Assembly: GCA_936432065.2 (NCBI GenBank)
Contig: OW386293.2
Coordinates: 103,375,795 to 103,439,794 of the forward strand
DNA from: Rutpela maculata
Lineage: Eukaryota; Arthropoda; Insecta; Coleoptera; Cerambycidae
Direction: 5' to 3'
Length of the DNA stretch: 64,000 nt
In this document: positions 33,788-46,091 of the stretch, piece after piece
How positions within the stretch are numbered: the stretch's first letter is position 1
Layout: the number at the start of each line of letters is the position of its first letter
The notes under the pieces: generated by a model
The model's database searches: none
Told to the model about the DNA's origin: nothing
What the model saw: only the letters and a program-made list of their open reading frames with translations
Made by a program: the position numbers and the translations under genes

Positions 33788-36711
33788 CTAATTACCTAAC
33801 TTTAAGTATAGATCCCTACCTTCAGAATATATCCATTTCTTTACCTCGAATTTGATTTTCTTATATTTTCTTATTTTTCTTATCGATTCAGGTAACATAT
33901 TATATAATTTTGGCGCAAGGTAGTTAAAACATTTTTTTCCAATGCTTTTTGCAATTTTCTTAATTTCTAGATTGCCTTTCTCCTTATTTCTAGTGTTGTG
34001 TGAATGTGAGATAGCGTTGCTTTCATGTCTCTTATTAATTTGATGAATTAGTATGCAATAACAAAACATTTGCCTAACATCAAATAATTTGCTTTCATTA
34101 TATAATGCATCAGTGGGGTATAATGTACATCTTTTAAAAATGATTTTAATTATCCTTTTTTGAATATTTTCTAAAGGTTTTATATATGACACACCTACCC
34201 CACCCCAGCCAACTATGCCATATCTTATTATTGACTCAACGAGTGCTTTATAAAGAACTATTAAGTGGTCAAGTTTTAAAATTTCTTTAAGTTGTTTAAA
34301 TTTATATATGAGCCCTCTTAATTTATTCACTACTGATTGCACTTGATGATTCCATTTCAAGTTTCCGTCTATTACGATACCTAAATATTTTATTTTTTCT
34401 GTGGATTTAATTTCTATTTTTCCTTCTTGGTCCTTTATTTGAATTTTTTTATATAATGGCCTATTTCTGTTTTGTGATGTTAAAGGTAAGTAATACGTTT
34501 TTTTGTAGTTAATAGTGAGTTTTTTACTGTCGAATCTATTTTTAATATGTTGTAAGTCTGATTCTACTATTTCTTTTAGCAATTCCCAAGATTCAGATGA
34601 GTAGAAAATTGCTGTGTCATCAGCGAATGATATAATGGTCCCTGCCGAGTTTAATGTAAGTATGTCATTCAAGTAAATGGTAAATAATATAGGCCCTAGT
34701 ACAGTCCCCTGCGGCACCCCATATTCTACAATTTGGTGTTCACTAATGACATTATTGATTTTGACATATTGTTTCCTGTTTTTCAGATAACTCTTCAACA
34801 TTTCTAACATGACACCTCTGAATCCAGTTCTTTCCAGTATATTTATTAGTTGCGAATGTGAAACAGTATCGAACGCCTTAGCAAGATCCAAAAATACACA
34901 TAACGAGGGCTTCGACTGATCTACCGCATTATACATAAGCGTGGTAAGTTTTCCAATAGCATCATTCGTTGATTTTTTTTCTTGAAACCCAAACTGCATA
35001 TCTGATATTAAATTATACTTTTGTATATAATTGGTCATTCTTTTCTTTATCAGTTTCTCTAATATTTTATTAAAATTAGTTATAAGTGATATGGGCCTAT
35101 AATTTTCAAGCAACGTTTTATCTCCAGTTTTATGTATAGGAGTTATTATGGCCTCTTTAAATTTTGAAGGATAAATACCAGTTTCAAAGACTCTGTTATA
35201 TATGTAGACTAATGGTGTTAAAAAGTAATCTTGGTTTTCTTTAATAAATTCTGATTTTATACCGTCAATACCTGGAGATTTATTTGGTTTTAGTTCACTT
35301 ATACAAATCTTTACTTCATGTTCGTTGGTAAAATTGAGAAAAAATGACTGTTCAACATTTTGTGGAATATACGGAGGAAAGTATTTAATTTTTCTGCCAT
35401 TTTGCTGCCGATACTGGAATAGTACTGGTTAAATTCGTTCGCTATTTCTAGCTTATCTGTAATTTGCCTGTCATTCTTTTGAATATACTTTATGTCCATT
35501 ATGTCTTTGTCCCTATTATTTGTCAATGCCTTTACCCCATCCCATAGAATTTTGCTGGTAACTTTATCTTTGTATATTAGGTTTTTAATGTAATCATTTT
35601 TGGCCTTTTTCACCAGACTATTTATTTTATTGCGATAGGTTAGGTACTGCGTTTTTATATTATCATCATTAGGTTTTTTTAGTGTTTGCTGATAAAGATC
35701 GTCACGTTTATTAATTGAATTTACAATACCTGCCGTAATCCAAGGTTTTCTTTTTTTATGCGTGTTTTTAAACGTTTTTGTTGTAGAACATTGTTCTACT
35801 ATGGTTTGAATTTTTTGTAGAAATATTTTCACACATATATCGGGATCATTATTATCAAATACTCTGGACCATGTTTCGTTCTCTAGGCAATATCTAACTT
35901 TTTCCTTATTTATTACGGTGTACTGGTGTTTAGCAGTTGTCTTCTTAATTTCTGAGTTACTTATCTTATAAGTAATTACATAATGATCAGTTACCTGTGT
36001 TCTTATTATAGTAGCAATATCTTGAATTTCATTTGGTTGGGATTTTTTAACGAATATGTGATCTAAGCATGATTTAGATATATTTTGTTCTCTTGTGTAA
36101 TCATTTATATGTGATACAAATCCATTTTCACTTAATAGGTCCAGATATTCTTCCACAATTAGGTCATTTGAGAGTATGTCGATATTTATATCTCCAACTA
36201 TTATTGTGTAATTAGACTGTTTTAGTTCATTCAGATATACTTTCAAATTTGTATTAAATTCGTTGGGACAAGTATTAGGGGACCTATATATGGCTATCAG
36301 AGTAATTGTATCTCCATTATATTTAACTGATAATTCTAAAGCCGATATATTTCCTAAATATATAATTTTATATTTATACTTATATTCTTTTTTTATATAC
36401 ACAATAATACCGTCATTTTTATTTATGTTGCCGTGATTATATATTAAATCGTACCCTTCTAATTGAAAAAATGACAAATCTACAATGTTAAAGGTTTCAC
36501 TGAATACCAGGCAATCAAAATCATGTTTAAACTGAGACATAAAAGCAACAAATTGTTCAAAATTTTTTGACATACTTCTTATATTATTATGTATGACTGA
36601 AAAACCATTTTCTATTTTATTTTCATTTAATAACTGATTATATTCATCTGCATTTTTTACTGAATGGGTAATGACTGTTGGAGGATTATACTCTCTTATA
36701 TAGGGATCCAT
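33788..36711 (-). pseudogene. LINE-2 ORF2: endonuclease plus reverse transcriptase, one frameshift
   Basis: The first part (36711-35311) starts MDPYIREYNP. It holds an APE endonuclease: NNIRS (Asn43), SETF (Glu72), GDIN (Asp174, Asn176) and TDHY (Asp242, His243). The reading shifts by one base at an A-run near 35388-35396 and then stays open through 33788. After the shift the frame carries ICISELKPNKSPGIDGIKSE and FKEAIITPIHKTGD, then RT motif A FLDLAKAFDTV, motif B GVPQGTVLG and motif C FADD. The thumb IKYLGIVIDGNLKWN is intact. The total is about 970 codons. A single indel makes this copy inactive as sequenced; an assembly error in the homopolymer is possible. Confidence 0.9.
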
Positions 36712-37000
36712 ATTTTATGTATTACCTAAACACAATGATTATAGTTATATTATAAATAATTACCTCACAATAACTAATTATCTAAATAGAATTAATATAT
36801 CTTTTCGCAGTGAATATTGTGCTATTTATTTGTATGTTTCCGTAATTGGATGCCTATCTGTCTGGGCAGCTGTATCTATGCTCCTGATATTATTGTGCAG
36901 AAGTTTAAAATTTGAAAAGTTTATTGTTAACATTAAGGACTTGGTTAGCTACACTTACGTTTTTACTGTAGATATTTTATAGTCTCTTATATATGGTCCA

Positions 37001-37863
37001 TTATTGGGAAGTAGTTTTCTTTGGTTTGCTTCTCAAATTTTTCACTTCTTTAAATTCTATAACTTTAGGTTCAGTCTTGGGCGTTGCATTTTTCGTAGTA
37101 GTTTTCTTTCGTGTCGGTAGCGTATCCGTTCTTATTCCTGGTTTTAAAGTAGACGTTGTTGGAGAATTATTAAGTGCATGAACATCTTCCTCAATTTTTT
37201 GCTCTATTTTCTCGTTAAGGTTTGAGGGTGTAGAAGGGGTACAGTTGTTTTTTGGAGTCGCTACAGCGTCCGCATTATTGGTTTCTACTGTTTCTGGTTG
37301 GCTTGTCTGTTGGGGCTCGTCATTAATATATAGGATGTTGTTTCTTATATACGCATTTAGGTTCTGGCTCCTTGCTGTTTTCAAGTTCTGGTACAATTTT
37401 TTGTTCTCTTTTTGATCTTGAGGACAGAGGTCTTGTGCGATAGTTATTCCAGTTCCCTTGAGTTTTTTAACATTTTTAAGTACTGACTGTTTTTTTAAGT
37501 AAGATATGAATTCTACAATAATTGTATTTCCTTTTCCAATTGTATATATATTATTTATATCCTGCTCCGTAATATTAATTTGCAAGAGTTGGTTTAATTT
37601 TGATATTACAAGATTTATTAAATCCTCGTTCTCTCGTGGCAGGCCGAATATTACGATATTATTTTTCTGGCTTTCCTTTCTAATTTAATAATTTGGTTTT
37701 CTAGATTTAGATATTTGTCATATAGAGTTTCTAATTTTAAAGAAAGGTCAGTATTTGTCAGTCTTATTTCGTTTTTTAGTTCAGCCGTGTTATTACTTAT
37801 TATTTCTTGTAGCTTTTCTAGTAGAATTTTATTTGGTAGAGTTTCGGTATTATCATTCATCAT
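37001..37863 (-). pseudogene. LINE-2 ORF1: coiled coil, RRM-like domain, low-complexity tail
   Basis: The N-terminal piece (37863-37651) is a coiled coil (LEKLQEIISNNTAELKNEIR). A frameshift near 37670-37680 moves to a frame with IVIFGLPRENE, the start of an RRM-like fold. That fold continues with NTIIVEFISYLKKQ, LKGTGITIAQDLCPQ and AYIRNNILYIND. A proline/threonine/lysine-rich tail (TLPTRKKTTTKNATPK) ends at 37001. The same type of ORF1 occurs in LINE-1. RNA binding is inferred from the fold. Confidence 0.75.
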
Positions 37864-37910
37864 TTGTTACAGCTGATATTGCCTTTTAATATTTATGGCA
37901 GACAGTACCT

Positions 37911-39177
37911 AATTATGTTGCGTACCGTAGTTCTCTGTTAGTTGATGGGTTGATACAAGTATAATACGCCCTAAAAAAATCGTTTGGCAGGAATTTACTT
38001 CAAAGGCATTAGAATACCATTCAATTCAAATTTCAGTGGATTTAAGGTCTCATATTTCTTTTAGACAGTATATTTAACATGGGTGTGCAAGAGATGACGA
38101 AGAGTCATCAAGGGAAATTTTTTACTCCCACAGCTTGAGTTCATCAAGCATTTTTCAAGAGGAGCAACTGGACTAGACACTGTTTAGCTGGCCATATGAT
38201 GTTTACTTCAGTAGAATGTGTGGCAATGCTAAAGTATTTCAAAAACTTTACTGTATCACAGTTTACTAGAGACTTTTTAGTAGCAAATTGCCCGTGTAAT
38301 CTGCACCTGACAAAGCATAAAGTATTATGTATACATGTTTTGAACTCATGTCACTAAGGGACACTAGTAAGGACCAACATTTTATCTTTAAGGTGCCTTC
38401 TTGAGAAAGCTAAGAGCATATAAAAATTAATATTGCCCGCTACAGCGCGCAGCGGTCAAACGAAGGTTACAACTTTATGAAGTTTCCACGATATCAACTA
38501 AGTTAGCCATCACCTTTCCATGCTTTTAAAATAATAGCTCGGCAACCACACTGGACCTAGAGTGTCAATTTTATAGAATATGTTTTTAAATCAAGGTATT
38601 CTTAGCTATAGGAGCAAATTCTAGGCCATATATGTATATTGGAATGGTTGATGTCAATATATAAAGCTACCAAGATCTTTAAATGAATTTATAAACATCG
38701 TATTAGTTTCGATATCAATACCTATACTAAGGGCTACTGTTGTAAATAAAACATTTAAATATTTGCTTCTTTCTTGTATTTTGATGCTAAGCTGTAACAA
38801 ATATAGGCATAAAATGACGACTTACATGCATCAACAGTTAGTTGTAAGAAATAGTTAGCTCACAAGTTAATTAACTATAGAGTACGAAGCAGGCATAATG
38901 TACAGCTAGACATTGAACGTTGTCAAAGTCAGTGGCGTAACAAAAATTTTTTTAGGAAAATTTTCATCGGTATGAAATGTATGGCTAGAATCACAGAACC
39001 TGTACCACAACCGGCATTATTTAATACATTAATAATATAGTACTGTCAATACAAGGATCTTTTATGTGGTTTGTTACATACCTATTTGCTTTATAGAAAT
39101 ATCATCACAAATATTATTATAAAGTGCAAATGTTTAAAACAGTTTTATATATTTCCACAAGAATCATAATCCAGAAC
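37911..39177. other. Anonymous sequence
   Basis: No coding or repeat feature I can support. Confidence 0.4.
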
Positions 39178-39485
39178 AGACTCAGTAGCTCAGTGCTTAT
39201 GCATTAGGCCTAAGACCACTGAGTCCCGGGTTCGAATCCTGGCTAGGGTTTGGATATTTAGTGGCGTTTGTAATGTATTGGAGAGACGGTAACAGTGGAC
39301 TGAACATAGATTGAGTGGGATAACTCTGCCTGATCGCAGTTATGACTCCAGAGTTCGAGTCTTTGCTGCAGCAGATTGCAGTGCCATAGGGAATGGTTGT
39401 TGTGTTGTTTTCTGTACGTGTGTGTCCTGGTTGAGTGGTGAGAAGCTATGGCTAAATTCCACCAGGACGTTAATATAAAGGAAGT
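39178..39485 (+). mobile_element. tRNA-derived SINE with a hairpin tail
   Basis: The head (39180-39250) has an A box (TAGCTCAGTGC) and a perfect B box (GGGTTCGAATCC) at tRNA spacing. A second tRNA-like piece with GAGTTCGAGTC at 39351-39361 suggests a dimeric origin. The 3' tail (39424-39479) begins GTCCTGGTTGAGTGGT, ends CCAGGACGTTAATATAAA, and can fold with a 7 bp stem. The same tail ends the 5S-headed SINE at 45303-45475. No open frame. It would be transcribed by RNA polymerase III and mobilised by a LINE that recognises the tail. Confidence 0.8.
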
Positions 39486-40561
39486 TATTTTTATTTGTTT
39501 GCAGGTTCTAAATATGTAATTTTGTCTTCTCCTTTGTACACTATTTGTTGAGAATTGCTAATAGTATATCAAATAATATAGGCATATAGACTTATTCAGG
39601 TGTAGGATCACAGCTATACAACATTTTTTACTATGTAATGTTTTTATCATGTCTTTTCTTCATATTATTATATTATTACTTATCCAGACAATTGGATTTT
39701 TCTCTCTAAACAGTGGATTTGAAATAAATAAGCATGTAAATAATGTAGGGTATATACTGGGGTAAAATATATATCAACCAGAAAAAGTAGAGAGGCCCTA
39801 AAATAGATCCATGAGGAACTTCGTACATTATTTGCCTTCCATCATATTAATTATCATCCTGTAAATAACTTTACTTCCTAATTATGTAAATACATGAACT
39901 GATAAACATTTTGATTGACAAAAGAATTACACAGTTGTTTAGTATTAAAAAAATTCTAATTTCACTAGCATTTAAATAAACTATAAAAAATTGCACACAT
40001 TTAAACGATAATTAGACAAACAATTTAAAATCTATTAAATCAAATAAATTACAATGACGCAGTTGGAAGTAACATCTGATATGTGCTCAGATTTTAAAAT
40101 CCAGTTAGATATAGTCGACGAATTACTGTACGGCCTAACTGTTAATTTTCAATTACGTTCCTTGAATCATTTTTCTATGAATATAAACATTTCGGACAGT
40201 CATGACATGTATGTTTCTAGGTCAACGGTCATCATAGATGTAGGTGTGGATAGTCTTATATAATATACAAACTAATAAGCGTTTTATTAGCTGTATCCTA
40301 AAAAAATATATAGGTTCTAGATTGCGCTATGAGAAATAACTTATTACTATATCCGTTATTGCTAATTATCCGAGCAGATTTTGCTAACTAAAAAAATGTA
40401 GGCTATGTTAGGGCATATGCGCACAATATAATAGTCTGTATACTAGAATATATAACGGGCGTCAAACTAAAACGGAATAAATAGATTTTAAGTATGTTTA
40501 CTTTTAATTAAAATTCAATGCACATACTGTGCGTCGCTAAAATATGAAAAAATAATTGTGG
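39486..40561. other. Anonymous AT-rich sequence
   Basis: It includes an open frame at 40054-40263 without recognisable features. Confidence 0.4.
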
Positions 40562-41714
40562 TACAGTTGTGGCCACAAGAAGATTTTCAACCTGAATAGA
40601 TTATTTTATAAATTATTCCTGTTTGAGTATGAGTTTTCTTTTGGATCTTAAGCTCCTCTCATTCGGCAGCAATCAACAAGTACCTTATTTAAGGCGTTGT
40701 TTGTTTCGTGACGGCTCGTGTCGCTACCTGTCGATTTTTATTTAAGGCTAAGTGAAAAAGCAGGTATCAATTGAACTTTGTCGTTGAAAACAAATTGTTT
40801 GTTTAATATTTATTAATTATTATTATTATTCAGCCGCTAGCTTTTCGATTGGCCACTACCTAGACATCCCCTCTGAATGCTGATATTTTACTTATCAAAT
40901 ATTAGAGATACAGATGCAGTTAAAAAACCATCTTCTAACGAATTACTACACTCACATTCAGATTTCCTATCCAAATCTCCCACTAATCGTCCCCACTCCT
41001 TTATTACAGGAGGTGGAGTAAGTGTGGCTGATGCCAAAAAATGCTGAGACTTTGGTTCTTGTACACACACTAAAGCACAATTTTATTTTTTACCCCCTTT
41101 AATGATAGGGTGGGGGTGGTAATGGTGATGATAGTAGGGGTGGCTGATACCATGAAAATTTTGAAACCTTGGTTTCTTATACATGCACTAAATCTCAATT
41201 TTATGGACTCTTACTTTCTTTACAGCATCAAATTTCAAGTGTCATAAACCGTTAAGGAGTAATCGTGCGCATAAAAGAGTTGCAGATAGTCAGACAGAAA
41301 TTTTTCGCTCGAATTTAAAATCTTGACATTCTAGATGCGGTTTTTACCTCACTTAACCTAACTCCCTGTGTCAACATTTCAAATTAATGTTTGTAGAATG
41401 TTATAATACATATTTTCTATATAACTAATTCCGTTTTAACCGAACTTTCGAGTATCGTAAATCACTTGAATTTACATTACCCGGAATAATCGTGGTTTTA
41501 CTGTAAGTCCTCTTTGAACAAAAAATTCAGAAGGTCTTTACAAGGAGATGATTTTTTACTAAGATATTTTCTCGATTATAAAACCCTTGCAAAAAATACT
41601 AAAGAAAACGCAATCACATGCATGAATCTCTGTCAGTAGGCACAAGAAACATAATTTACAAAGGAAAAATGTTTGTTGCTTTAGGTTGGAAACTTTTTTG
41701 TGGTCATGACTGTA
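40562..41714. mobile_element. Non-autonomous Tc1-like element with TIRs
   Basis: Left end TACAGTTGTGGCCACAAGAA (40562) and right end, reverse-complemented, TACAGTCATGACCACAAAAA (41714) match over about 35 bp into TTTTCAACC/TTTCCAACC. The TACAGT(C/T)(A/G)TG(G/A)CCA form is characteristic of Tc1/mariner TIRs, with TA as target. No transposase is readable inside. A reversed family-B repeat (40980-41345) occupies the middle. Confidence 0.65.
40980..41345 (-). repeat. Family-B repeat, copy B4 (reversed, diverged)
   Basis: It shares with B1 the block GGCTGATGCC, the TGGGGGTGG stretch, the duplicated inner unit ending CAATTTTATGGACTCTTAC, TAAACCGTTAAGGAGTAA, the CAGACAGAAATTTTTCGCTC region and the TCTTGACATTCTA end. 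The terminal palindrome is missing. Confidence 0.6.
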
Positions 41715-42590
41715 CATTTATCATACTTACAACTAGTTTACTGGTTTACTCTGTATGAATACAAGTCTCATATTTATAATTTTTAGGCATTTTTTTTTAT
41801 CCTTGTACAATCTTTCTCAACCTATTTTGAAAATGCCAATCTGACCTAAGGCACAAATTATTTAATAAATGCAATTTTATCTTCATTTAATCAACATCCA
41901 CTATTGCGAACAACAAGGTAATTTTATCTAAAGCATCAGAGCTAACTGAACAAAGAAATGATGAAAGAACCTCGACAAGGCATTTGATAAATACAAAACA
42001 AACTAACAGCAACGAGCATTGAAATAATTGCAAAATGTTACTTAATTATACGTTGGCGTCGATTCCGTGTGAGAAAAAAGTATACATAAGTGCTTTATTT
42101 AGAGATCGCAATGGTAAATTAGGATGGAGAGGTTTAGAAACTTCTAATAAAAATTAACTGGGTTCTCATTTACTTGAAATTGAGGAATTGCTCTATTTGT
42201 AAACAGTAGTAGTAATAAGTAATGATTGTATTGAAAAAATTAATGTCTACAAAATATGCATCGTCATTTTACTAACAAGGATTTTCAATTCAAACTTCTT
42301 TCACCGGAAGAAAAAAAATGTTTTTTATTTACATCAGATGTATTCTATGATGATGGTATATCACCGTTCAAAATATTACTATTTCTCATGTCTCTCTTTA
42401 TATTAAACACATAGTAAACTATTTTCCGGAGCAGGATTATTTTCGTACCGACTTGAAAATGCAACTAGTGCAATCAATTCCTTGAAATAATTGTCACATT
42501 TCAATTACCTACTGATTTAAGTCTGACTAGTATATTTCGTACAATGGCAAAAATCTTCAAAGTAGTAGACGTTAAGAACAATAAAGTGAC
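41715..42590. other. Anonymous AT-rich sequence
   Basis: No supported feature. Confidence 0.4.
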
Positions 42591-42599
42591 TCTTAATAA

Positions 42600-43220
42600 T
42601 GTACTCCCCGAATGATGGTTGGGATTCAGGAAGCCTCATAGTATTACTTCTGTCTGTTTAATGGGGATATGTTACTGGATAAAAAGCAAATGACATTAAT
42701 ACTGTTCGATTATTCTAAGCCACTCGACATGGTGACTTATGTTAGCCGAATTAAAATATATGTTTTGTGATAATACTGTTATTAATTTATGTAGCTGTTA
42801 ATATTTTAATTCAAAACAAGAAATTGCTGTTAATGACAACTTATTCATAAAACCCAATATAAACACAGGAGTGCCACAAGGCAGCATTTTGAGACCTCTG
42901 CTGTTTATTATTTATACTACTAACTTGTTTAATGAGAATAAAGTGTAAGATGCGAAGATATGCAGATGGCACAATTTATTGTAGTTTCGATAACTGATAC
43001 TGACTTAAAAGCCCTAGATGGTTTTTCTGTTTCATATAATTGAAACAACGAGAATAAAATGGTTTTCGTACTGTTCGATAACAGTAAGCATCTAAATGGT
43101 ATTGACTAATTTCAAAAAAAAACAAAAAATAATTATTCCACTACACGTAAAATCCACTACACGTAAAATCTGAATATCATCTTTGATACACAGTTAAGTT
43201 TTGTAGATACTACTAATTTT
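42600..43220 (+). pseudogene. Decayed LINE reverse transcriptase, palm (jockey/CR1 type)
   Basis: Frames on the plus strand give GFRKPHSITSV (fingers), LFDYSKPLDMV (motif A, where FDYSKAFDTV is usual), INTGVPQGSILRPLLFIIYT (motif B) and RYADGT (motif C). The second catalytic Asp of YADD has become Gly, and stops and frameshifts intervene. It is inactive. The adjacent C-terminal RTE piece at 43297 belongs to a different family. Confidence 0.75.
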
Positions 43221-43296
43221 ATAAGTAAAATATATTGTGTCCCAAATTTACTCTATGCCAATAAAATTATGTTTAAACTTAAGGATATGTGTGGAT

Positions 43297-43862
43297 AGGG
43301 TACTATGAGGTAGTAAACAAGATGGAATACGTTGGAACCCTCGTGGACAATACTAGAGATTGCGAATATGAGATTTGGTGAAGAATGCAGACGGCAAAAT
43401 TGGTAACTTGACAGTTGGCATAATAGAAATAGCACGAGACTCACAGAGATCAAACTTGCTAACGACTTAGTTTTCTCCATTTTTATTTACGCTTCTGAGA
43501 CATGGACAGGGAAGTAGACAGACCGCGTATTAATGTTTGCAGAATGTGGATATAGAGACGTCTGTTACTAATTCTCTGGACAGCTCAGCTTGATTCTTCA
43601 ATAAATACGCCCCAAATACGACTCTCTGGCATCTTATTTTCTCGAATTCTCTCATTATTAAGCCACATCGATCCAAGAGGATACCACCTAATGTAAAACG
43701 GTTGATAGTTCAGGGAAAACCAGATGACAAGAGACGAAGATGACGCCTTCCAAAACGTTGGGAGGATGTCACTAAAGAGCTGATAGGGAAGAGCTTTAAT
43801 GAGGCTGTGTGCCTAACAAGCAACCACGACAGATGGCGTGATGACGTCAGACGTGCTATACA
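43297..43862 (+). pseudogene. RTE/BovB-type LINE relic, C-terminal end
   Basis: The plus strand gives KMEYVGTLVDNTRDCEYEI (family: YLGSLVTNDGDCEKEI), then SETWT, VCRMWI, IPWTAQLDSSI, IDPRG, then KPDDKRRR and LPKRWEDVTKELIGKSF, NEAV and DRWRDDVRR at the end. This is the conserved RTE C-terminus through the final RW..VRR block, ending just before a stop at about 43862. Several frameshifts. It could be the 3' part of the same RTE copy that LINE-1 interrupted, or another copy. Confidence 0.8.
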
Positions 43863-44639
43863 GTAAGTGGAGGCCAATTAGAATAATTTTCATGGATCAC
43901 AAAACGTCTGGTAAAACGTTGTGAATAGGAAGAAAATTTTTTAATATATTTTTGCTTTCTCCTATAAAATGGTTTTCGTACTGTGGTAAAATAATTATGC
44001 CATTGTAAAGAGAAAAGAAAATAGTTTTCGAATGATACCAAATGCGACATATCTTGCCATTTAAAAAAAATGCCGATGGCGTCGTCACTCTGTCATTATG
44101 ACGATAAAAAAGTCTGCGTAAGAAACTGTATTATTAAGTCTCATTGAACTTTTATGTAAGCAGTTTTTGAATAACACCAATATTTACTGAGATAAATGAC
44201 CGGTAGTATACTTTTGAATAATACCGTATATGTATGTAAATAAATAAAACTAGTAGTGAAAATAATAAAGTAAAACACAGACGAGAAGGCGATAATTACA
44301 TATTACAAACGAATTAAAAGTTATATTAAAAATCATTCGTAATAATCTTGTTTTGAATAATTTTAATAGAGTTTGTCAACGAAACACTCATCCAGCGTGT
44401 AATATGCTTTATTAATGTGGAGCTCGTAAATTTGGTTTTAGATGTTTCAGCGACATATTTTTATATCTGTTTGGTAGTTTACAACATACTTTCATTACAG
44501 CAAATAATTCGGTTTTTTGTCCATAACTAAAGTTTCCGTTAATGTTTAACAATCCAATTTATTCCTTGGAGCAGTTGGCAAATTATTAACGAAAATATAA
44601 ATAACAATAAAAATAAAAGCAATACGAAAGCAAAATAGC
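43863..44639. other. Anonymous AT-rich sequence
   Basis: No supported feature. Confidence 0.4.
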
Positions 44640-45250
44640 CGTGAAACTGACTCATTCAAAATTGCACAACATTTTAGTTTTGAATTCATTGACAAACTTA
44701 AACAGGTAAACAAAAAAAAATTAAACTCAAATATACCCTGGATTTGGAAGCTAAAAAAATTTATTCTTGGAACCCGTTACTGAAGCAGAAAAATTTGATA
44801 TAATTTAATTTTAGAGTTAAAGAAATCTAACTCCTGTGCTAGATAATATAACAACTAGTTTATTACAGAGGTCTGTTGAGTTTATTGTTGCTTCAATATC
44901 TAGTAAATTTCTCATTACCGACAGGAATTTTTCCAACAGTTTTAAAATTAGCCAAAATTATTCCACTCTTTAAAAAGCGGAGATAATATTTGAAAATTAT
45001 AGACTAGTGGCTCTTTTGTCATCTATTTTAAAAATATTAGAAAAAGATGCTTTCAGGAGAATTGAAAGGTTTTGTCACAAAAGTAACTTGTTTCCTTAAG
45101 CACAACATTCTTTTTAAGCGATTTGTATTAAAAAATTTCGACAAAGTTAACATTAAATAAAAAAAGAGAACAAATATGCACCAAGCATTTTTTCCCAAAT
45201 TATTTATTTGGTCAAAAAAGTACTGCTAAAGGTTCTTCAATGTGGATTTT
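44640..45250 (+). pseudogene. Decayed LINE reverse transcriptase, N-terminal part
   Basis: The reading includes ELKKSNSC and DNITTSLL (the SxGxDNI region), then VLKLAKIIPLFKK, ENYRLVALLSSILKILEK (NYRPISLL...KILEK of LINE RTs) and LFGQKSTAKG (FGFRxxxST). Frames change repeatedly. Style is jockey/CR1-like. Motifs A to C are missing: the piece ends near 45250, next to a 5S-headed SINE. Confidence 0.7.
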
Positions 45251-45302
45251 AATCCATTACCTAGGCTGAAAGTATTAAGCAGAAAGAGTTTTTTTTTAAT
45301 GC

Positions 45303-45475
45303 CTTATTTATATTAACGTCCTGGCGAAGTTTAGCTAATGCTACTCTACCACTTAACCAGGACGGAGAGATGAGATACGGTCACCAATCCAAGTGATGGA
45401 CTCGCCCGGCGTGCTTAACTTCGCCGATCGAGGTCCAGTCACTGAAACCCACTGAAACTGAACCTCACCTCACGT
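45303..45475 (-). mobile_element. 5S rRNA-headed SINE with the shared hairpin tail
   Basis: On the minus strand, 45435-45376 reads GATCGGCGAAGTTAAGCACG, then CCGGGCGAGTCC, then ACTTGGATTGGTGACCG, close to the 3' half of 5S rRNA and its internal promoter. It passes almost directly into GTCCTGGTTAAGTGGTAGAG and ends CGCCAGGACGTTAATATAAA (45364-45308). That tail is the same as in the tRNA-headed SINE at 39178-39485. The element is short (about 170 bp). A pol III transcript is expected from the head. Confidence 0.8.
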
Positions 45476-46091
45476 GTTGTTATTAATAACAAAAATTTTT
45501 TAAAAAACATAGGAATTATGCGTAAAAAAGTGGAAAATTTTTATTTTTGAAACAGAAAAACCTCATTTGATATCTTGATATAACTTCGCGTAATAAGCAA
45601 CTACTTTAAATAAAATTTTTCAATATCTTCAAAAATAAAGGTAGTTTACTCTTGAGACAATTTCAAAAAATGTAATTTTCCAACCGAAGCGCCAGGACTA
45701 GAGAACATGCACTAACTTTTATCAAAAATAAATTTTTTTCAAAAAGTCAATAACAACAGAGTTTCCCATATGGTGCAGAATTTTTGACGGATAATGTATA
45801 TAAAGTGCTGACGCGCTACGTTCTAGAACTGTGCTATCTGACCACTTTGTAACAGCTTTATATTCAATATACTGCTAACATATCAATTTTTAACTTTTAC
45901 AAAATATTTTTATAACACTTGATTTTACTACATACTTCAAAGCGCGCCGCCGCACAGTGCTGGGATACTATGGCAAACGGACAAAAAATAATCACGCTTT
46001 TTTGAGATATTGATTTAATTCAAATGCATGCCAAGATAAGTATATATTATAATTAACAAAATAGCACACTGATGTCTCCATTCATACACCA
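45476..46091. other. Sequence upstream of the gag relic, possible LTR remnant
   Basis: GTATATAAAG at 45797 is TATA-like and lies about 290 bp before the gag ATG. I cannot identify LTR ends or a primer-binding site. Confidence 0.25.

Larger units (their letters stand above)
33437..37910 (-). mobile_element. LINE-2: nearly complete non-LTR retrotransposon (CR1/L2 group)
   Basis: A minus-strand element of about 4.5 kb: ORF1 (37863-37001, one frameshift), ORF2 (36711-33788, one frameshift) and a 3' UTR ending AATAAATATT and an (ATT)n tail (33460-33437). It has the same order and tail type as LINE-1, but its proteins are clearly different, so it is a separate family. The 5' end is not defined; I place it near 37910. 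No target duplication was found, because the expected continuation of the CTTTCCTACTTGAT flank is absent on the far side. Confidence 0.8.

Noticed and set aside
36993..37688. Plus-strand open frames across LINE-2 ORF1
   Set aside because: Antisense shadows; the minus-strand reading has coiled-coil and RRM-like features.
39180..39250. Functional tRNA gene
   Set aside because: A and B boxes are present, but the sequence is followed by a SINE body and shared tail, and the cloverleaf stems are imperfect.
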